Positions 1 through 6,510 of a stretch of DNA of 10,775 nucleotides are shown here, piece by piece. This DNA comes from an uncultured Alphaproteobacteria bacterium (lineage in GTDB: Bacteria > Pseudomonadota > Alphaproteobacteria > Rhodobacterales > Rhodobacteraceae): NCBI GenBank assembly GCA_929200295.1, contig CAKMZE010000031.1, forward strand, positions 3,619-14,393, written 5' to 3'. Numbering within the stretch: position 1 is the first letter of the stretch; each line of letters begins with the position of its first letter. The position numbers and the translations under genes were made by a program. A model generated the notes under the pieces. The model was not told where the DNA came from, ran no database searches, and worked only from the letters and a program-made list of their open reading frames with translations.

Positions 1-387
1 GTGATGAAGCGTACTTTTCGAACATCCGCAACAATTGCCGGGCTGATTGAACGGAACCTGCCACAGGCCCGCAAATCCGGCCGTCAAGCCACATTCTCTA
101 GTGATATTCTTTATGACACGCTTTCAAAATACGACCCCGATCATCTCATGTTACAAATTACTCGCGAAGAGGCGATGCGTGGGCTTGTCGATTTTGGCCG
201 CATCGAAGAAATGTTGATCCGTACCAGTGGCAAAGTTACACATATGCAACTTGATCGCATCACACCACTTTCCGCACCACTTTTCCTCGAAGTAGGCTGT
301 GTGCCTATTGCCGGAGCCGCGCAAGAGAAGATATTAGAACAGGCCGCCAGTGCTCTGATGGCCAACACGGGGCTGCCCCTTGAATAG
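1..387 (+). CDS. Ligase-associated DEXH-box (Lhr-like) helicase, C-terminal end only
   Basis: This is the last 128 residues of a large helicase whose start lies left of the window; the GTG at base 1 is simply an in-frame codon at the edge. The tail resembles the C-terminal accessory region of the Lhr-like 'ligase-associated DNA damage response DEXH box helicase' family. Recognisable pieces are FRTSATIAGLIERNLP at residues 6-21, SGRQATFSSDILYDTLSKYD at 26-45, a GLVDFGRIEEML stretch near 61-72, and LDRITPLSAPLFLEVG near 84-99. The helicase motor motifs are outside the window. Members of this family are encoded beside a PdeM-type phosphoesterase, an exonuclease and an ATP-dependent DNA ligase. 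The immediate neighbour here is pdeM, 42 bases downstream on the same strand, which supports the call. The role in DNA damage repair is inferred from family and context. The stop is TAG at 385-387. Confidence 0.85.
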   Translation: MMKRTFRTSATIAGLIERNLPQARKSGRQATFSSDILYDTLSKYDPDHLMLQITREEAMRGLVDFGRIEEMLIRTSGKVTHMQLDRITPLSAPLFLEVGCVPIAGAAQEKILEQAASALMANTGLPLE

Positions 388-429
388 GATAATTGTCATT
401 TTTCAACTTCATGCACGGTATCTTTCGTA

Positions 430-1080
430 ATGAGCAGCCATATCTTTCAGTTTTGCGATGTAACACTCCATGCCCGCCCTTGCGGAGCATTATATCTGCC
501 AGCGCAAGAAACCCTCTGCGTCTCAGATTTACACCTTGGAAAGTCACAGCGGATAGCACGAAGAACAGGCGTCTTAGTGCCGCCTTATGAAACCGAAGAA
601 ACCCTTACAAAGCTGACACGAGAGATTACGTCAACCAATCCACGTGTTGTCATTTGTCTCGGCGATAGCTTTGATGACCTTGCGGCGGCGGGTGCTCTCT
701 CCGAGCAGAACATCAATCTGCTGACAGAGCTTCAAAAGGGGCGCGAGTGGATTTGGATCGAGGGCAACCATGATCCAACCCCAACACATATCCCCGGCAT
801 ATATTGCGACAGCTATCATACTGACGGGCTGACATTCCGGCATATCGCTCAGGCAAATACATCAGCAGAAATTTCTGGGCATTATCACCCCAAATTTGGC
901 CTTGCAGGCACAGGGCCGCAAAGACCCTGCTTTGCTTATGATCACAATAGGCTGATCATGCCCGCATTTGGGGCATACACAGGCGGCTTAAGCCTGCGCT
1001 CAGACGTACTGAAAGCACAGTTCCAAACCCCGCTTATCGCTGTTTTAACAGGAAAAAAGTCTATCGCTTGCCCGGTATAG
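430..1080 (+). CDS. pdeM: Ligase-associated DNA damage response endonuclease PdeM (metallophosphoesterase)
   Basis: A 216-residue calcineurin-like metallophosphoesterase. The metal-binding motifs appear in the expected order: SDLHLGK with Asp33 and His35, GDSFDD at 78-83, GNHD at 112-115, and GHYHPK at 150-155. The family-typical C-terminal segment MPAFGAYTGGL is at 177-187. Length and motif spacing match the PdeM family encoded with a ligase-associated helicase, and the helicase tail lies just upstream. No phosphoesterase residue looks missing, so the protein is probably active as a nuclease or phosphodiesterase, though its true substrate is not shown by sequence. The ATG at 430 was chosen because it starts the conserved N-terminal strand directly; no good Shine-Dalgarno sequence precedes it, so coupling to the helicase gene is plausible. 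The gene ends 6 bases before the convergent folD stop, and no terminator hairpin is visible in that gap. Confidence 0.92.
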   Translation: MSSHIFQFCDVTLHARPCGALYLPAQETLCVSDLHLGKSQRIARRTGVLVPPYETEETLTKLTREITSTNPRVVICLGDSFDDLAAAGALSEQNINLLTELQKGREWIWIEGNHDPTPTHIPGIYCDSYHTDGLTFRHIAQANTSAEISGHYHPKFGLAGTGPQRPCFAYDHNRLIMPAFGAYTGGLSLRSDVLKAQFQTPLIAVLTGKKSIACPV

Positions 1081-1086
1081 CACCGT

Positions 1087-1995
1087 TTAAGCTGTCAAAC
1101 CTTCAGGTTCTGGCAGTCCCGCCGCACGGCTACAGGCTGTCACTGTATTGGCCAGCAAACAGGCAATCGTCATCGGCCCGACACCGCCAGGAACAGGCGT
1201 AATCGCCCCGGCCACAGCGGCACAGCTGTCATAATGCACATCGCCCACAAGCCGTGTCTTGGGCGTGCCATCATCCTTAAGCCCCGCATCAACGCGGTTA
1301 ATGCCCACATCAATCACCGTGGCCCCCTCTTTGATCCAATCACCGGGGATCATCTCAGCCCGACCCACCGCCGCGACAACGATATCAGCCTGTTTCACAA
1401 CACCCGGCAGGTCTTGCGTGCGGCTATGGGCAATCGTCACGGTACAGCTATCATTCAACAAAAGCTGCGCCATCGGTTTGCCCACAATGTTTGAACGGCC
1501 AACAACAACAGCGTTCATACCAGATATACTCCCATGATGATCACGCAACATCATCAAACATCCTAAGGGCGTGCATGGCACCATTGATTTCTGCCCCGTA
1601 CCCAAGAGGCCCACGTTCGAAATGTGAAAGCCATCGACATCCTTCGCAGGGTCAATTGAGTTAATCACAAGATCACTGTCCAAATGGTCAGGTAGTGGTA
1701 ATTGCACAAGAATTCCATGCACCGTTGGGTCTGCATTCAGATCCGCAATCACTTTCAACAAATCCGCCTCAGATGTATCCACATCCAGCTTATGTTCGAA
1801 AGAGTTCATACCGACCTCAACGGTCATCTTGCCTTTTGAACGGACATAAACCTGGCTTGCCGGGTCTTCACCAACAAGAACAACAGCCAAACCTGGCGTG
1901 AGATCATGGTCTGCCTTGAGACGCGCAACATGGTTCACAACTTTTTCTCTCACTGTCGCGGCAAAGGCTTTGCCGTCAATCACTGTCGCTGTCAT
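1087..1995 (-). CDS. folD: Bifunctional methylenetetrahydrofolate dehydrogenase/methenyltetrahydrofolate cyclohydrolase
   Basis: A 302-residue FolD. It oxidises 5,10-methylene-THF to 5,10-methenyl-THF using NADP+ and hydrolyses that to 10-formyl-THF in the cytosol. Tyr50 and the catalytic Lys54 lie in YVRSK, Gln98 in QLPLP (98-102) and Asp121 in DVDG; these numbers coincide with the E. coli enzyme. The nucleotide-binding signature VGRSNIVGKPMAQLLL and the C-terminal PGGVGPMT motif are intact, and length is normal for the family. The ATG at 1993-1995 is preceded by AAGGA (complement of 2004-2008) with 8-base spacing. The gene lies 84 bases downstream of fhs on the same strand, and the two enzymes catalyse consecutive steps, so co-transcription is likely. 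A GC-rich hairpin in the spacer may adjust the ratio of the two products. The C-terminus converges on pdeM. Confidence 0.97.
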   Translation of the reverse strand: MTATVIDGKAFAATVREKVVNHVARLKADHDLTPGLAVVLVGEDPASQVYVRSKGKMTVEVGMNSFEHKLDVDTSEADLLKVIADLNADPTVHGILVQLPLPDHLDSDLVINSIDPAKDVDGFHISNVGLLGTGQKSMVPCTPLGCLMMLRDHHGSISGMNAVVVGRSNIVGKPMAQLLLNDSCTVTIAHSRTQDLPGVVKQADIVVAAVGRAEMIPGDWIKEGATVIDVGINRVDAGLKDDGTPKTRLVGDVHYDSCAAVAGAITPVPGGVGPMTIACLLANTVTACSRAAGLPEPEGLTA

Positions 1996-2035
1996 TACGC
2001 AGATCCTTGGTCATTTGGTGATAATACGGGATGGT

Positions 2036-2073
2036 GGGTGGGGCGTCGTGCTTGCACGCGCGTCGCCCCATCC
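2036..2073 (-). terminator. Strong GC-rich hairpin between fhs and folD (possible weak terminator or mRNA-processing element)
   Basis: GGGTGGGGCG (2036-2045) pairs with CGCCCCATCC (2064-2073), giving ten base pairs with one G-T wobble. After one T-T mismatch, bases 2047-2051 pair with 2058-2062 for five more pairs around a six-base loop. It begins 6 bases after the fhs stop. On the minus strand no run of T follows the stem, so a classical Rho-independent terminator is not demonstrated. Because folD follows in the same direction, the stem could attenuate transcription, protect the fhs 3' end, or mark a processing site. Confidence 0.5.
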
Positions 2074-2079
2074 CAAATT

Positions 2080-3756
2080 TTAGAACAAGCCTTCGATCTG
2101 GCCGTCAGCATTCAAATGGATCGCCTCAGCAGAAGGCACCCGTGGCAGACCAGGCATTGTCATGATCTCTCCGCAGATCACCACAACAAAGCCCGCGCCT
2201 GCGCTCAACCGCACTTCGCGGACAGGCACAGTATGCCCCGTTGGTGCGCCGCGCAATGTCGGATCAGTTGAGAAACTATACTGCGTTTTTGCCATACAGA
2301 TCGGCAGATTGCCGTAGCCCTGCTCTTCCCAGTCTTTCAACTGCGTGCGTATCTTTTGATCCGCGATCACTTCATCCGCGTGATAGATCCGCTTTGCGAT
2401 CGTATCAATCTTATCAAAGAGGCTTATCTCATCTGGATAAATTGGTGCAACGTTTGACACGCCGCTTTCGGCAACCTCGGCGACTTTCTTTGCCAGCTCT
2501 TCTGAGCCTTTTGAGCCAAATTCCCAGTGCTGCGACAGCACCGCTTCTGAGCCTTGTGTTTTCACATAATCTTTGACCGCTTGCACTTCCGCGTCTGTGT
2601 CCGTGACAAAATGGTTGATCGCAACGACCACTGGCACGCCAAAGGATTTCAGATTGCCAATGTGGCGTCCGAGGTTCGCACAGCCGCTTTGAACTGCAGC
2701 GACGTTTTCAGCACCAAGATCCGCCTTCGCAACACCGCCGTTCATTTTCATGGCGCGCACGGTCGCGACAAGCACCACACAATCGGGGGCCAAGCCCGCC
2801 TTGCGGCATTTGATGTTCAGGAATTTTTCCGCGCCCAGATCGGCACCAAATCCTGCCTCAGTCACCACGTACTCTGCGATTCTCAACGCTGTCGTGGTCG
2901 CTGTGACCGAGTTACAGCCATGCGCGATATTCGCAAATGGCCCACCGTGCACAAACGCGGGGTTATTTTCAAGCGTTTGCACCAGATTTGGCTGCATCGC
3001 ATCCTTGAGCAACACGGTCATCGCGCCGTCTGCCTTGATATCGCGGCAGAACACAGGGCTGCGGTCGCGACGATAAGCAACAATCATATTGCCAAGACGC
3101 TCTTGCAGATCCTCAAGGTTCTTCGCAAGGCACAAAATCGCCATCACCTCAGAGGCAACCGTAATGTCAAAACCTGCCTCACGTGGGAAGCCATTTGCCA
3201 CACCACCAAGGTTCACGTTGATCTGACGCAACGCGCGATCATTCATGTCTAGCACACGACGCCACGCAACGCGGCGGATATCAATCTCAAGCGCGTTGCC
3301 CCAATACACATGGTTATCCAGCATCGCAGCCAGCAGGTTATGCGCAGATGTGATCGCATGGAAATCGCCTGTGAAATGCAGGTTCATGTCTTCCATCGGC
3401 ACAACTTGCGCCATGCCACCACCGGCAGCGCCACCCTTCATGCCAAAGTTTGGCCCGAGCGAGGCTTCGCGGATACAAACGGCAGCTTTTTTACCGATCC
3501 GGTTCAGACCATCCCCAAGACCAACAGTCGTCGTGGTTTTACCCTCACCCGCAGGTGTTGGGTTAATCGCTGTGACCAAGACCAGCTTACCATTTGGGCG
3601 GTCTTGTACAGAATCGATGAACGACTGCGATAGCTTAGCCTTATCATGGCCATAGGGCAGTAGATCATCACTCCCAATGCCCAGCTTGGCTCCGATCTCT
3701 TGGATCGGGCGCTTTTGCGCTTCGCGGGCGATTTCGATATCAGTTTTATAGCTCAT
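2080..3756 (-). CDS. fhs: Formate-tetrahydrofolate ligase
   Basis: A 558-residue enzyme that joins formate to tetrahydrofolate with ATP, making 10-formyl-THF, or runs in reverse to release formate and ATP. The P-loop TPAGEGKT is at 67-74. The first family signature runs from KGGAAGGG (107-114) to MEDMNLHFTGD (121-131), and the second, VHGGPFANIAHGCNS, is at 269-283. Length matches the usual 556-559 residues. The start was set at the ATG 3754-3756 because AGGAA (complement of 3764-3768) precedes it by 7 bases and because family members begin near MSYKTDIEIA; an in-frame start 18 codons upstream gives an unconserved extension. It is followed by folD. In roseobacters this pair can carry methyl carbon from DMSP and similar compounds toward formate, but that role is inferred here. 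No key residue appears missing. Confidence 0.97.
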   Translation of the reverse strand: MSYKTDIEIAREAQKRPIQEIGAKLGIGSDDLLPYGHDKAKLSQSFIDSVQDRPNGKLVLVTAINPTPAGEGKTTTTVGLGDGLNRIGKKAAVCIREASLGPNFGMKGGAAGGGMAQVVPMEDMNLHFTGDFHAITSAHNLLAAMLDNHVYWGNALEIDIRRVAWRRVLDMNDRALRQINVNLGGVANGFPREAGFDITVASEVMAILCLAKNLEDLQERLGNMIVAYRRDRSPVFCRDIKADGAMTVLLKDAMQPNLVQTLENNPAFVHGGPFANIAHGCNSVTATTTALRIAEYVVTEAGFGADLGAEKFLNIKCRKAGLAPDCVVLVATVRAMKMNGGVAKADLGAENVAAVQSGCANLGRHIGNLKSFGVPVVVAINHFVTDTDAEVQAVKDYVKTQGSEAVLSQHWEFGSKGSEELAKKVAEVAESGVSNVAPIYPDEISLFDKIDTIAKRIYHADEVIADQKIRTQLKDWEEQGYGNLPICMAKTQYSFSTDPTLRGAPTGHTVPVREVRLSAGAGFVVVICGEIMTMPGLPRVPSAEAIHLNADGQIEGLF

Positions 3757-3777
3757 AATGACTTTCCTGGATCGCAT

Positions 3778-3823
3778 CCGCCCAACAAGGGCGGGATTTT
3801 GACGTCTCAACCGCTTCTAGCGG
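3778..3823 (-). promoter_or_regulatory. Two small hairpins in the fhs leader
   Basis: Upstream of the fhs ribosome-binding site, CCGCCC (3778-3783) pairs with GGGCGG (3789-3794) around a five-base loop. Farther upstream, CCGCT (3811-3815) pairs with AGCGG (3819-3823) around a three-base loop. The first stem lies only about 9 bases upstream of the AGGAA ribosome-binding site, so it could affect fhs translation. On the plus strand the first stem is followed by GATTTT, but no plus-strand gene ends there. I do not recognise a known riboswitch fold. The rest of the 169-base gap up to the MOSC gene is AT-rich near 3855-3865 and presumably holds the fhs promoter, but I could not assign convincing -35 and -10 boxes. 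Confidence 0.3.
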
Positions 3824-3925
3824 CGTCACTGCAAAGAATGGTCCGCGATTACGACATATTATTAGCAGGAATCGTCGGGATATCGCAGATGCGTTTCTGA
3901 TGGGAAACCTGACGAACGCGTAGCT

Positions 3926-4501
3926 TTACGCCATCCACGCCTTTTGATCGGGCACATGTAGGCGCAGCATGTCGCCGCAGCGTATAACACCCTCGTGCTC
4001 AACCCAAGCTGTCACGCCACGCATGCCTTTGGCCGCTGTCTTAAACCGCGCACCATGGCCGGGATGATCGGCCTCGATCTCTTGCCCCGGGTAGATGCAG
4101 GGGCGGTTTTGCATGTCGATTACAATCGTTGTGCCATCTGTCCCCTGTAGCCGCGATGAAGGCGGCACGTGAGAGAAATCAGGGATACCTTTGACGACAA
4201 CGCTGGCCCCCAATAGCCGCGGGTCCAGTTGGTCCAGACCACAGGTTTTTGCAATCTGATCAAGCTCTTCTTGCGAGATCACAGAAAGCTGCCTGACATT
4301 CCTGATCTCGGTGCCTTTGGGCCATTGCGCTGTAACACGCGCGCAAGACGGCCGGGTCAGACCAGCATGGGCCTCGCCCTCGGGCCCCGCGTAGGTTAAA
4401 CGCAGCTCGTTTTCTGCGATAGCGCGCAAACCACTTTCTGGTGGAACGCGCCCAAGCCAAATGATTTCACCGTAGATATCCGTAGGCGTAAGAGCAGGCA
4501 T
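3926..4501 (-). CDS. MOSC domain-containing protein (putative sulfur carrier)
   Basis: A 191-residue soluble protein of the MOSC family, related to the C-terminal domain of molybdenum cofactor sulfurases. It shows LLGASVVVKGIPDFS at 97-110, VPPSSRLQG at 112-120, and the conserved cysteine Cys135 in NRPCIYPGQ at 132-140. That cysteine is the residue expected to carry a persulfide in this superfamily. The C-terminal stretch GMRGVTAWVEHEG followed by GDMLRLHVP is also typical. No pyridoxal-phosphate sulfurase domain is attached, so this is a stand-alone MOSC protein; its acceptor or substrate is unknown. The ATG at 4499-4501 lies 10 bases after the ftsH stop, and its AAGG ribosome-binding site (complement of 4510-4513) overlaps that stop codon, which points to translational coupling with ftsH. 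It is probably the last gene of the tol-pal-ftsH block. Confidence 0.87.
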   Translation of the reverse strand: MPALTPTDIYGEIIWLGRVPPESGLRAIAENELRLTYAGPEGEAHAGLTRPSCARVTAQWPKGTEIRNVRQLSVISQEELDQIAKTCGLDQLDPRLLGASVVVKGIPDFSHVPPSSRLQGTDGTTIVIDMQNRPCIYPGQEIEADHPGHGARFKTAAKGMRGVTAWVEHEGVIRCGDMLRLHVPDQKAWMA

Positions 4502-4511
4502 TCAAAGTACC

Positions 4512-5585
4512 TTAGGTCGCAGGATCAGGGGCGAGATCAGAACCGGGTTTTTTAGGCTTCTTTGGCTTTGTTTTTGGCACAGCCGCCAGCGAGCTACCGC
4601 CAGATGCAGGTGTGTCATCGGCATCGTCATCACCACGATTAAGCGCCTCACCTGCGATCACTTTTTGGATCTCATTGCCTGTGAGCGTCTCATATTCCAG
4701 CAGGCCCTGCGCAAGACGCTCAAGATCATCCGCCTTATCAGTGAGAATTTTCTTGGCTGTTGCATATCCCTCATCGATAAAGCGGCGCACCTCTTCATCG
4801 ATCAGCTTTTGTGTTTCCGCCGAATGGTTGGTTCCGCCACCGTAGCTGCCCAAATAGCTTTGCTGTTCATTGGCGTAATCAATATGACCAATCTTATCTG
4901 AAAAGCCGAATTGTGTGACCATCGCACGGGCAATTCTTGACACCTGTTGAATATCCGAGGTCGCACCAGAGGTGACATTCTCAGCGCCAAAAATCAGCTC
5001 TTCCGCGACTTTACCACCCATCGCCATCGCGATCTTTGATGTGTATTTTGTGTAGCTCACCGACAGCTGATCGCGTTCTGGCAATGACAGTACAAGACCC
5101 AACGCGCGGCCACGTGGAATGATCGTCGCCTTATGAATTGGGTCATGTTGCGGCACATTCAGACCCACAATCGCGTGACCCGCTTCGTGATAAGCGGTGA
5201 GCTTTTTCTCATCTTCGGTCATCACCATGCTGCGCCGCTCTGAGCCCATCATGACCTTATCCTTGGCGCTTTCGAAATCTGTCATGGTGACAAACCGCAA
5301 GCCGCGCCGCGCCGCCATGAGCGCGCTTTCGTTCACAAGGTTCGCAAGATCAGCGCCCGAGAACCCGGGCGTGCCGCGCGCAATAATGCGCAAATCAACG
5401 TCGGGGCCCAATGGCACCTTGCGGGCATGGACCGACAGGATCTTTTCACGGCCTTTGATATCTGGGTTCGGCACCTGCACCTGACGGTCAAAACGACCGG
5501 GGCGCAACAGCGCAGGGTCGAGAACATCAGGGCGGTTGGTCGCTGCAACGATGATAATACCCTCGTTCGCCTCAAATCCGTCCAT
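4512..5585 (-). CDS. ftsH: FtsH C-terminal fragment (SRH and M41 zinc protease)
   Basis: The 3' piece of the broken ftsH is drawn from an ATG at 5583-5585 and gives 357 residues. It holds the arginine fingers (Arg28 and Arg31 in LLRPGRFDR), the zinc-binding HEAGH at 133-137 and the likely third ligand Asp211. The C-terminal tail is lysine- and proline-rich. In-frame FtsH codons TLNQLLVE continue upstream of this ATG to 5609, showing that the fragment is the remainder of one gene and not an independent gene. The ATG lies 5 bases after the upstream TAG, so reinitiation is conceivable, but no good ribosome-binding site is present. Without Walker motifs or a membrane anchor it should be inactive alone. 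Confidence 0.75.
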   Translation of the reverse strand: MDGFEANEGIIIVAATNRPDVLDPALLRPGRFDRQVQVPNPDIKGREKILSVHARKVPLGPDVDLRIIARGTPGFSGADLANLVNESALMAARRGLRFVTMTDFESAKDKVMMGSERRSMVMTEDEKKLTAYHEAGHAIVGLNVPQHDPIHKATIIPRGRALGLVLSLPERDQLSVSYTKYTSKIAMAMGGKVAEELIFGAENVTSGATSDIQQVSRIARAMVTQFGFSDKIGHIDYANEQQSYLGSYGGGTNHSAETQKLIDEEVRRFIDEGYATAKKILTDKADDLERLAQGLLEYETLTGNEIQKVIAGEALNRGDDDADDTPASGGSSLAAVPKTKPKKPKKPGSDLAPDPAT

Positions 5586-5590
5586 CTCAA

Positions 5591-6421
5591 CTAAAAGCTG
5601 GTTGAGCGTTCATTCCCGCCGCCGTAACCGGCACCACGCGAACGCCCGACTGCGTCAATCTCATCGATAAACACAATACAAGGCGCATTCTTTTTGGCCT
5701 GTTCAAACATATCGCGCACCCGGCTCGCGCCGACGCCAACAAACATCTCAACAAAATCTGAGCCCGAGATCGTAAAGAACGGCACGCCAGCCTCGCCCGC
5801 AATCGCCCGTGCGAGAAGCGTTTTACCAGTGCCCGGAGGGCCTACAAGCAAAGCGCCCTTTGGGATTTTACCACCCAAACGAGAGAATTTTTGCGGATTG
5901 CGCAAAAACTCAACAATCTCTTCGAGCTCTTCTTTCGCTTCATCAATGCCAGCGACCTCATCAAACGTGACGCGCCCCTGCTTTTCGGTTAGAAGCTTGG
6001 CCTTTGATTTGCCAAAGCCCATGGCGCCACCTTTGCCACCGCCCTGCATACGGTTCATGAAGTAAATCCACACACCGATAAGCAAGAGGAACGGCAAGAG
6101 GCTCACGATGAACGACTGCAAGAGCGATGTTTCTTGACTTGTCGCCTGAATTGGGATGCCTTTATCGATCAGCATTGCGGTAACTTCAGCATCTTTGGGC
6201 ATAATGGTCAGGTAATCGCGCCCATCGGTTCCCCGGTAGCGCAGTTGTTCACCATCTAGGATAACCTGGCTAACAGTGCCACTATCAACAGCACTCACAA
6301 ACTCTGAATAGCTTTTTGTATTTGATGCAACCGACGACTGACTGCCACTAAACACATTAAACAAGGCCAAAACCAGAAGAAACAGAACAACCCAAAAAAC
6401 AAGATTACGTGCGTTACCCAA
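5591..6421 (-). CDS. ftsH: FtsH N-terminal fragment (membrane anchor, Walker A and B)
   Basis: The 5' piece of the broken ftsH gives 276 residues: two membrane segments with a periplasmic domain between them, Walker A at 194-201, the pore loop at 227-231 and Walker B at 249-256. After GYGGGN at 265-270 it reads six out-of-frame residues (ERSTSF) and stops at TAG 5591-5593. It lacks the second region of homology, the arginine fingers and the protease domain. If translated it should not hydrolyse ATP normally. It could in principle insert in the membrane and poison other FtsH hexamers, but that is speculation. Confidence 0.8.
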   Translation of the reverse strand: MGNARNLVFWVVLFLLVLALFNVFSGSQSSVASNTKSYSEFVSAVDSGTVSQVILDGEQLRYRGTDGRDYLTIMPKDAEVTAMLIDKGIPIQATSQETSLLQSFIVSLLPFLLLIGVWIYFMNRMQGGGKGGAMGFGKSKAKLLTEKQGRVTFDEVAGIDEAKEELEEIVEFLRNPQKFSRLGGKIPKGALLVGPPGTGKTLLARAIAGEAGVPFFTISGSDFVEMFVGVGASRVRDMFEQAKKNAPCIVFIDEIDAVGRSRGAGYGGGNERSTSF

Positions 6422-6428
6422 GGGGAAA

Positions 6429-6435
6429 CTCCTTT
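6429..6435 (-). promoter_or_regulatory. Ribosome-binding site that fixes a TTG start for ftsH
   Basis: AAAGGAG on the minus strand lies 7 bases upstream of the TTG at 6419-6421. The following codons, GNARNLVFWVV, match the usual FtsH N-terminus directly before TM1. There is no nearby in-frame ATG that would keep this N-terminus, so TTG is the likely start. Confidence 0.75.
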
Positions 6436-6482
6436 AATGCAGGACAATGCGCGCAAGAGAGTCGCGCAAATCGTTTCTTCTA

Positions 6483-6510
6483 AAATAGAGGCTCTGCGCC
6501 GATCTTCAAT
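6483..6510 (-). promoter_or_regulatory. Candidate heat-shock (RpoH-type) promoter for ftsH
   Basis: On the minus strand ATTGAA begins at 6510 and TCTATTT lies at 6489-6483. There are 17 bases between ATTG and TCTATTT. This is close to the alphaproteobacterial RpoH pattern CTTG-N17/18-CyTATnT, with one mismatch in each box. The upstream box overlaps the tilS stop codon. Transcription would begin about 50-60 bases before the ftsH start, and the leader would carry a weak stem of TGCGCG (6448-6453) with CGCGCA (6463-6468). ftsH is heat-shock regulated in several proteobacteria, which makes the site plausible, but the match is short and may be chance. Confidence 0.35.

Larger units (their letters stand above)
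4512..6421 (-). pseudogene. ftsH: ATP-dependent zinc metalloprotease FtsH, disrupted by an apparent ~13-base deletion
   Basis: FtsH is a membrane-anchored AAA+ protease that forms hexamers and degrades membrane proteins and regulatory proteins. The parts here are: TM1 (about residues 8-24), a periplasmic segment, TM2 (104-122), Walker A GPPGTGKT (194-201), pore loop FVGVG (227-231), Walker B IVFIDEID (249-256), then arginine fingers in LRPGRFDR, zinc site HEAGH and the probable Asp zinc ligand in TSDIQQ. The frame breaks near 5606-5612. The family reads GGGNDEREQTLNQLLVE, but here GGGN is followed by only two bases and then codons for TLNQLLVE. Thus 13 bases are missing relative to the expected five-residue DEREQ. 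Adding 13 gives 641 codons including stop, the normal length. The start is a TTG with a strong ribosome-binding site. It could be a real loss or an assembly/sequencing error; a simple homopolymer error would not remove 13 bases. Confidence 0.85.

Noticed and set aside
1060..1110. A bidirectional terminator between pdeM and folD
   Set aside because: The stops are only 6 bases apart and I see no stem with a T-run in the surrounding bases.
2554..3252. A 232-codon plus-strand open frame opposite fhs
   Set aside because: It lies wholly antisense to a perfectly conserved fhs, its translation resembles no family and is rich in His, Arg and Cys, and it has no credible start signal.
3778..3800. Plus-strand terminator: GGGCGG stem followed by GATTTT
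   Set aside because: No plus-strand gene ends upstream of it, and the T-run is short; it is better treated as part of the fhs leader.
3893..3908. Hairpin GTTTC/GAAAC after the MOSC gene as a terminator
   Set aside because: Only five base pairs, AT-rich, with no following T-run.
5583..5618. Programmed ribosomal frameshift in ftsH
   Set aside because: Five conserved residues are missing in addition to the frame change, and no slippery heptamer is present, so a deletion or assembly error explains it better.
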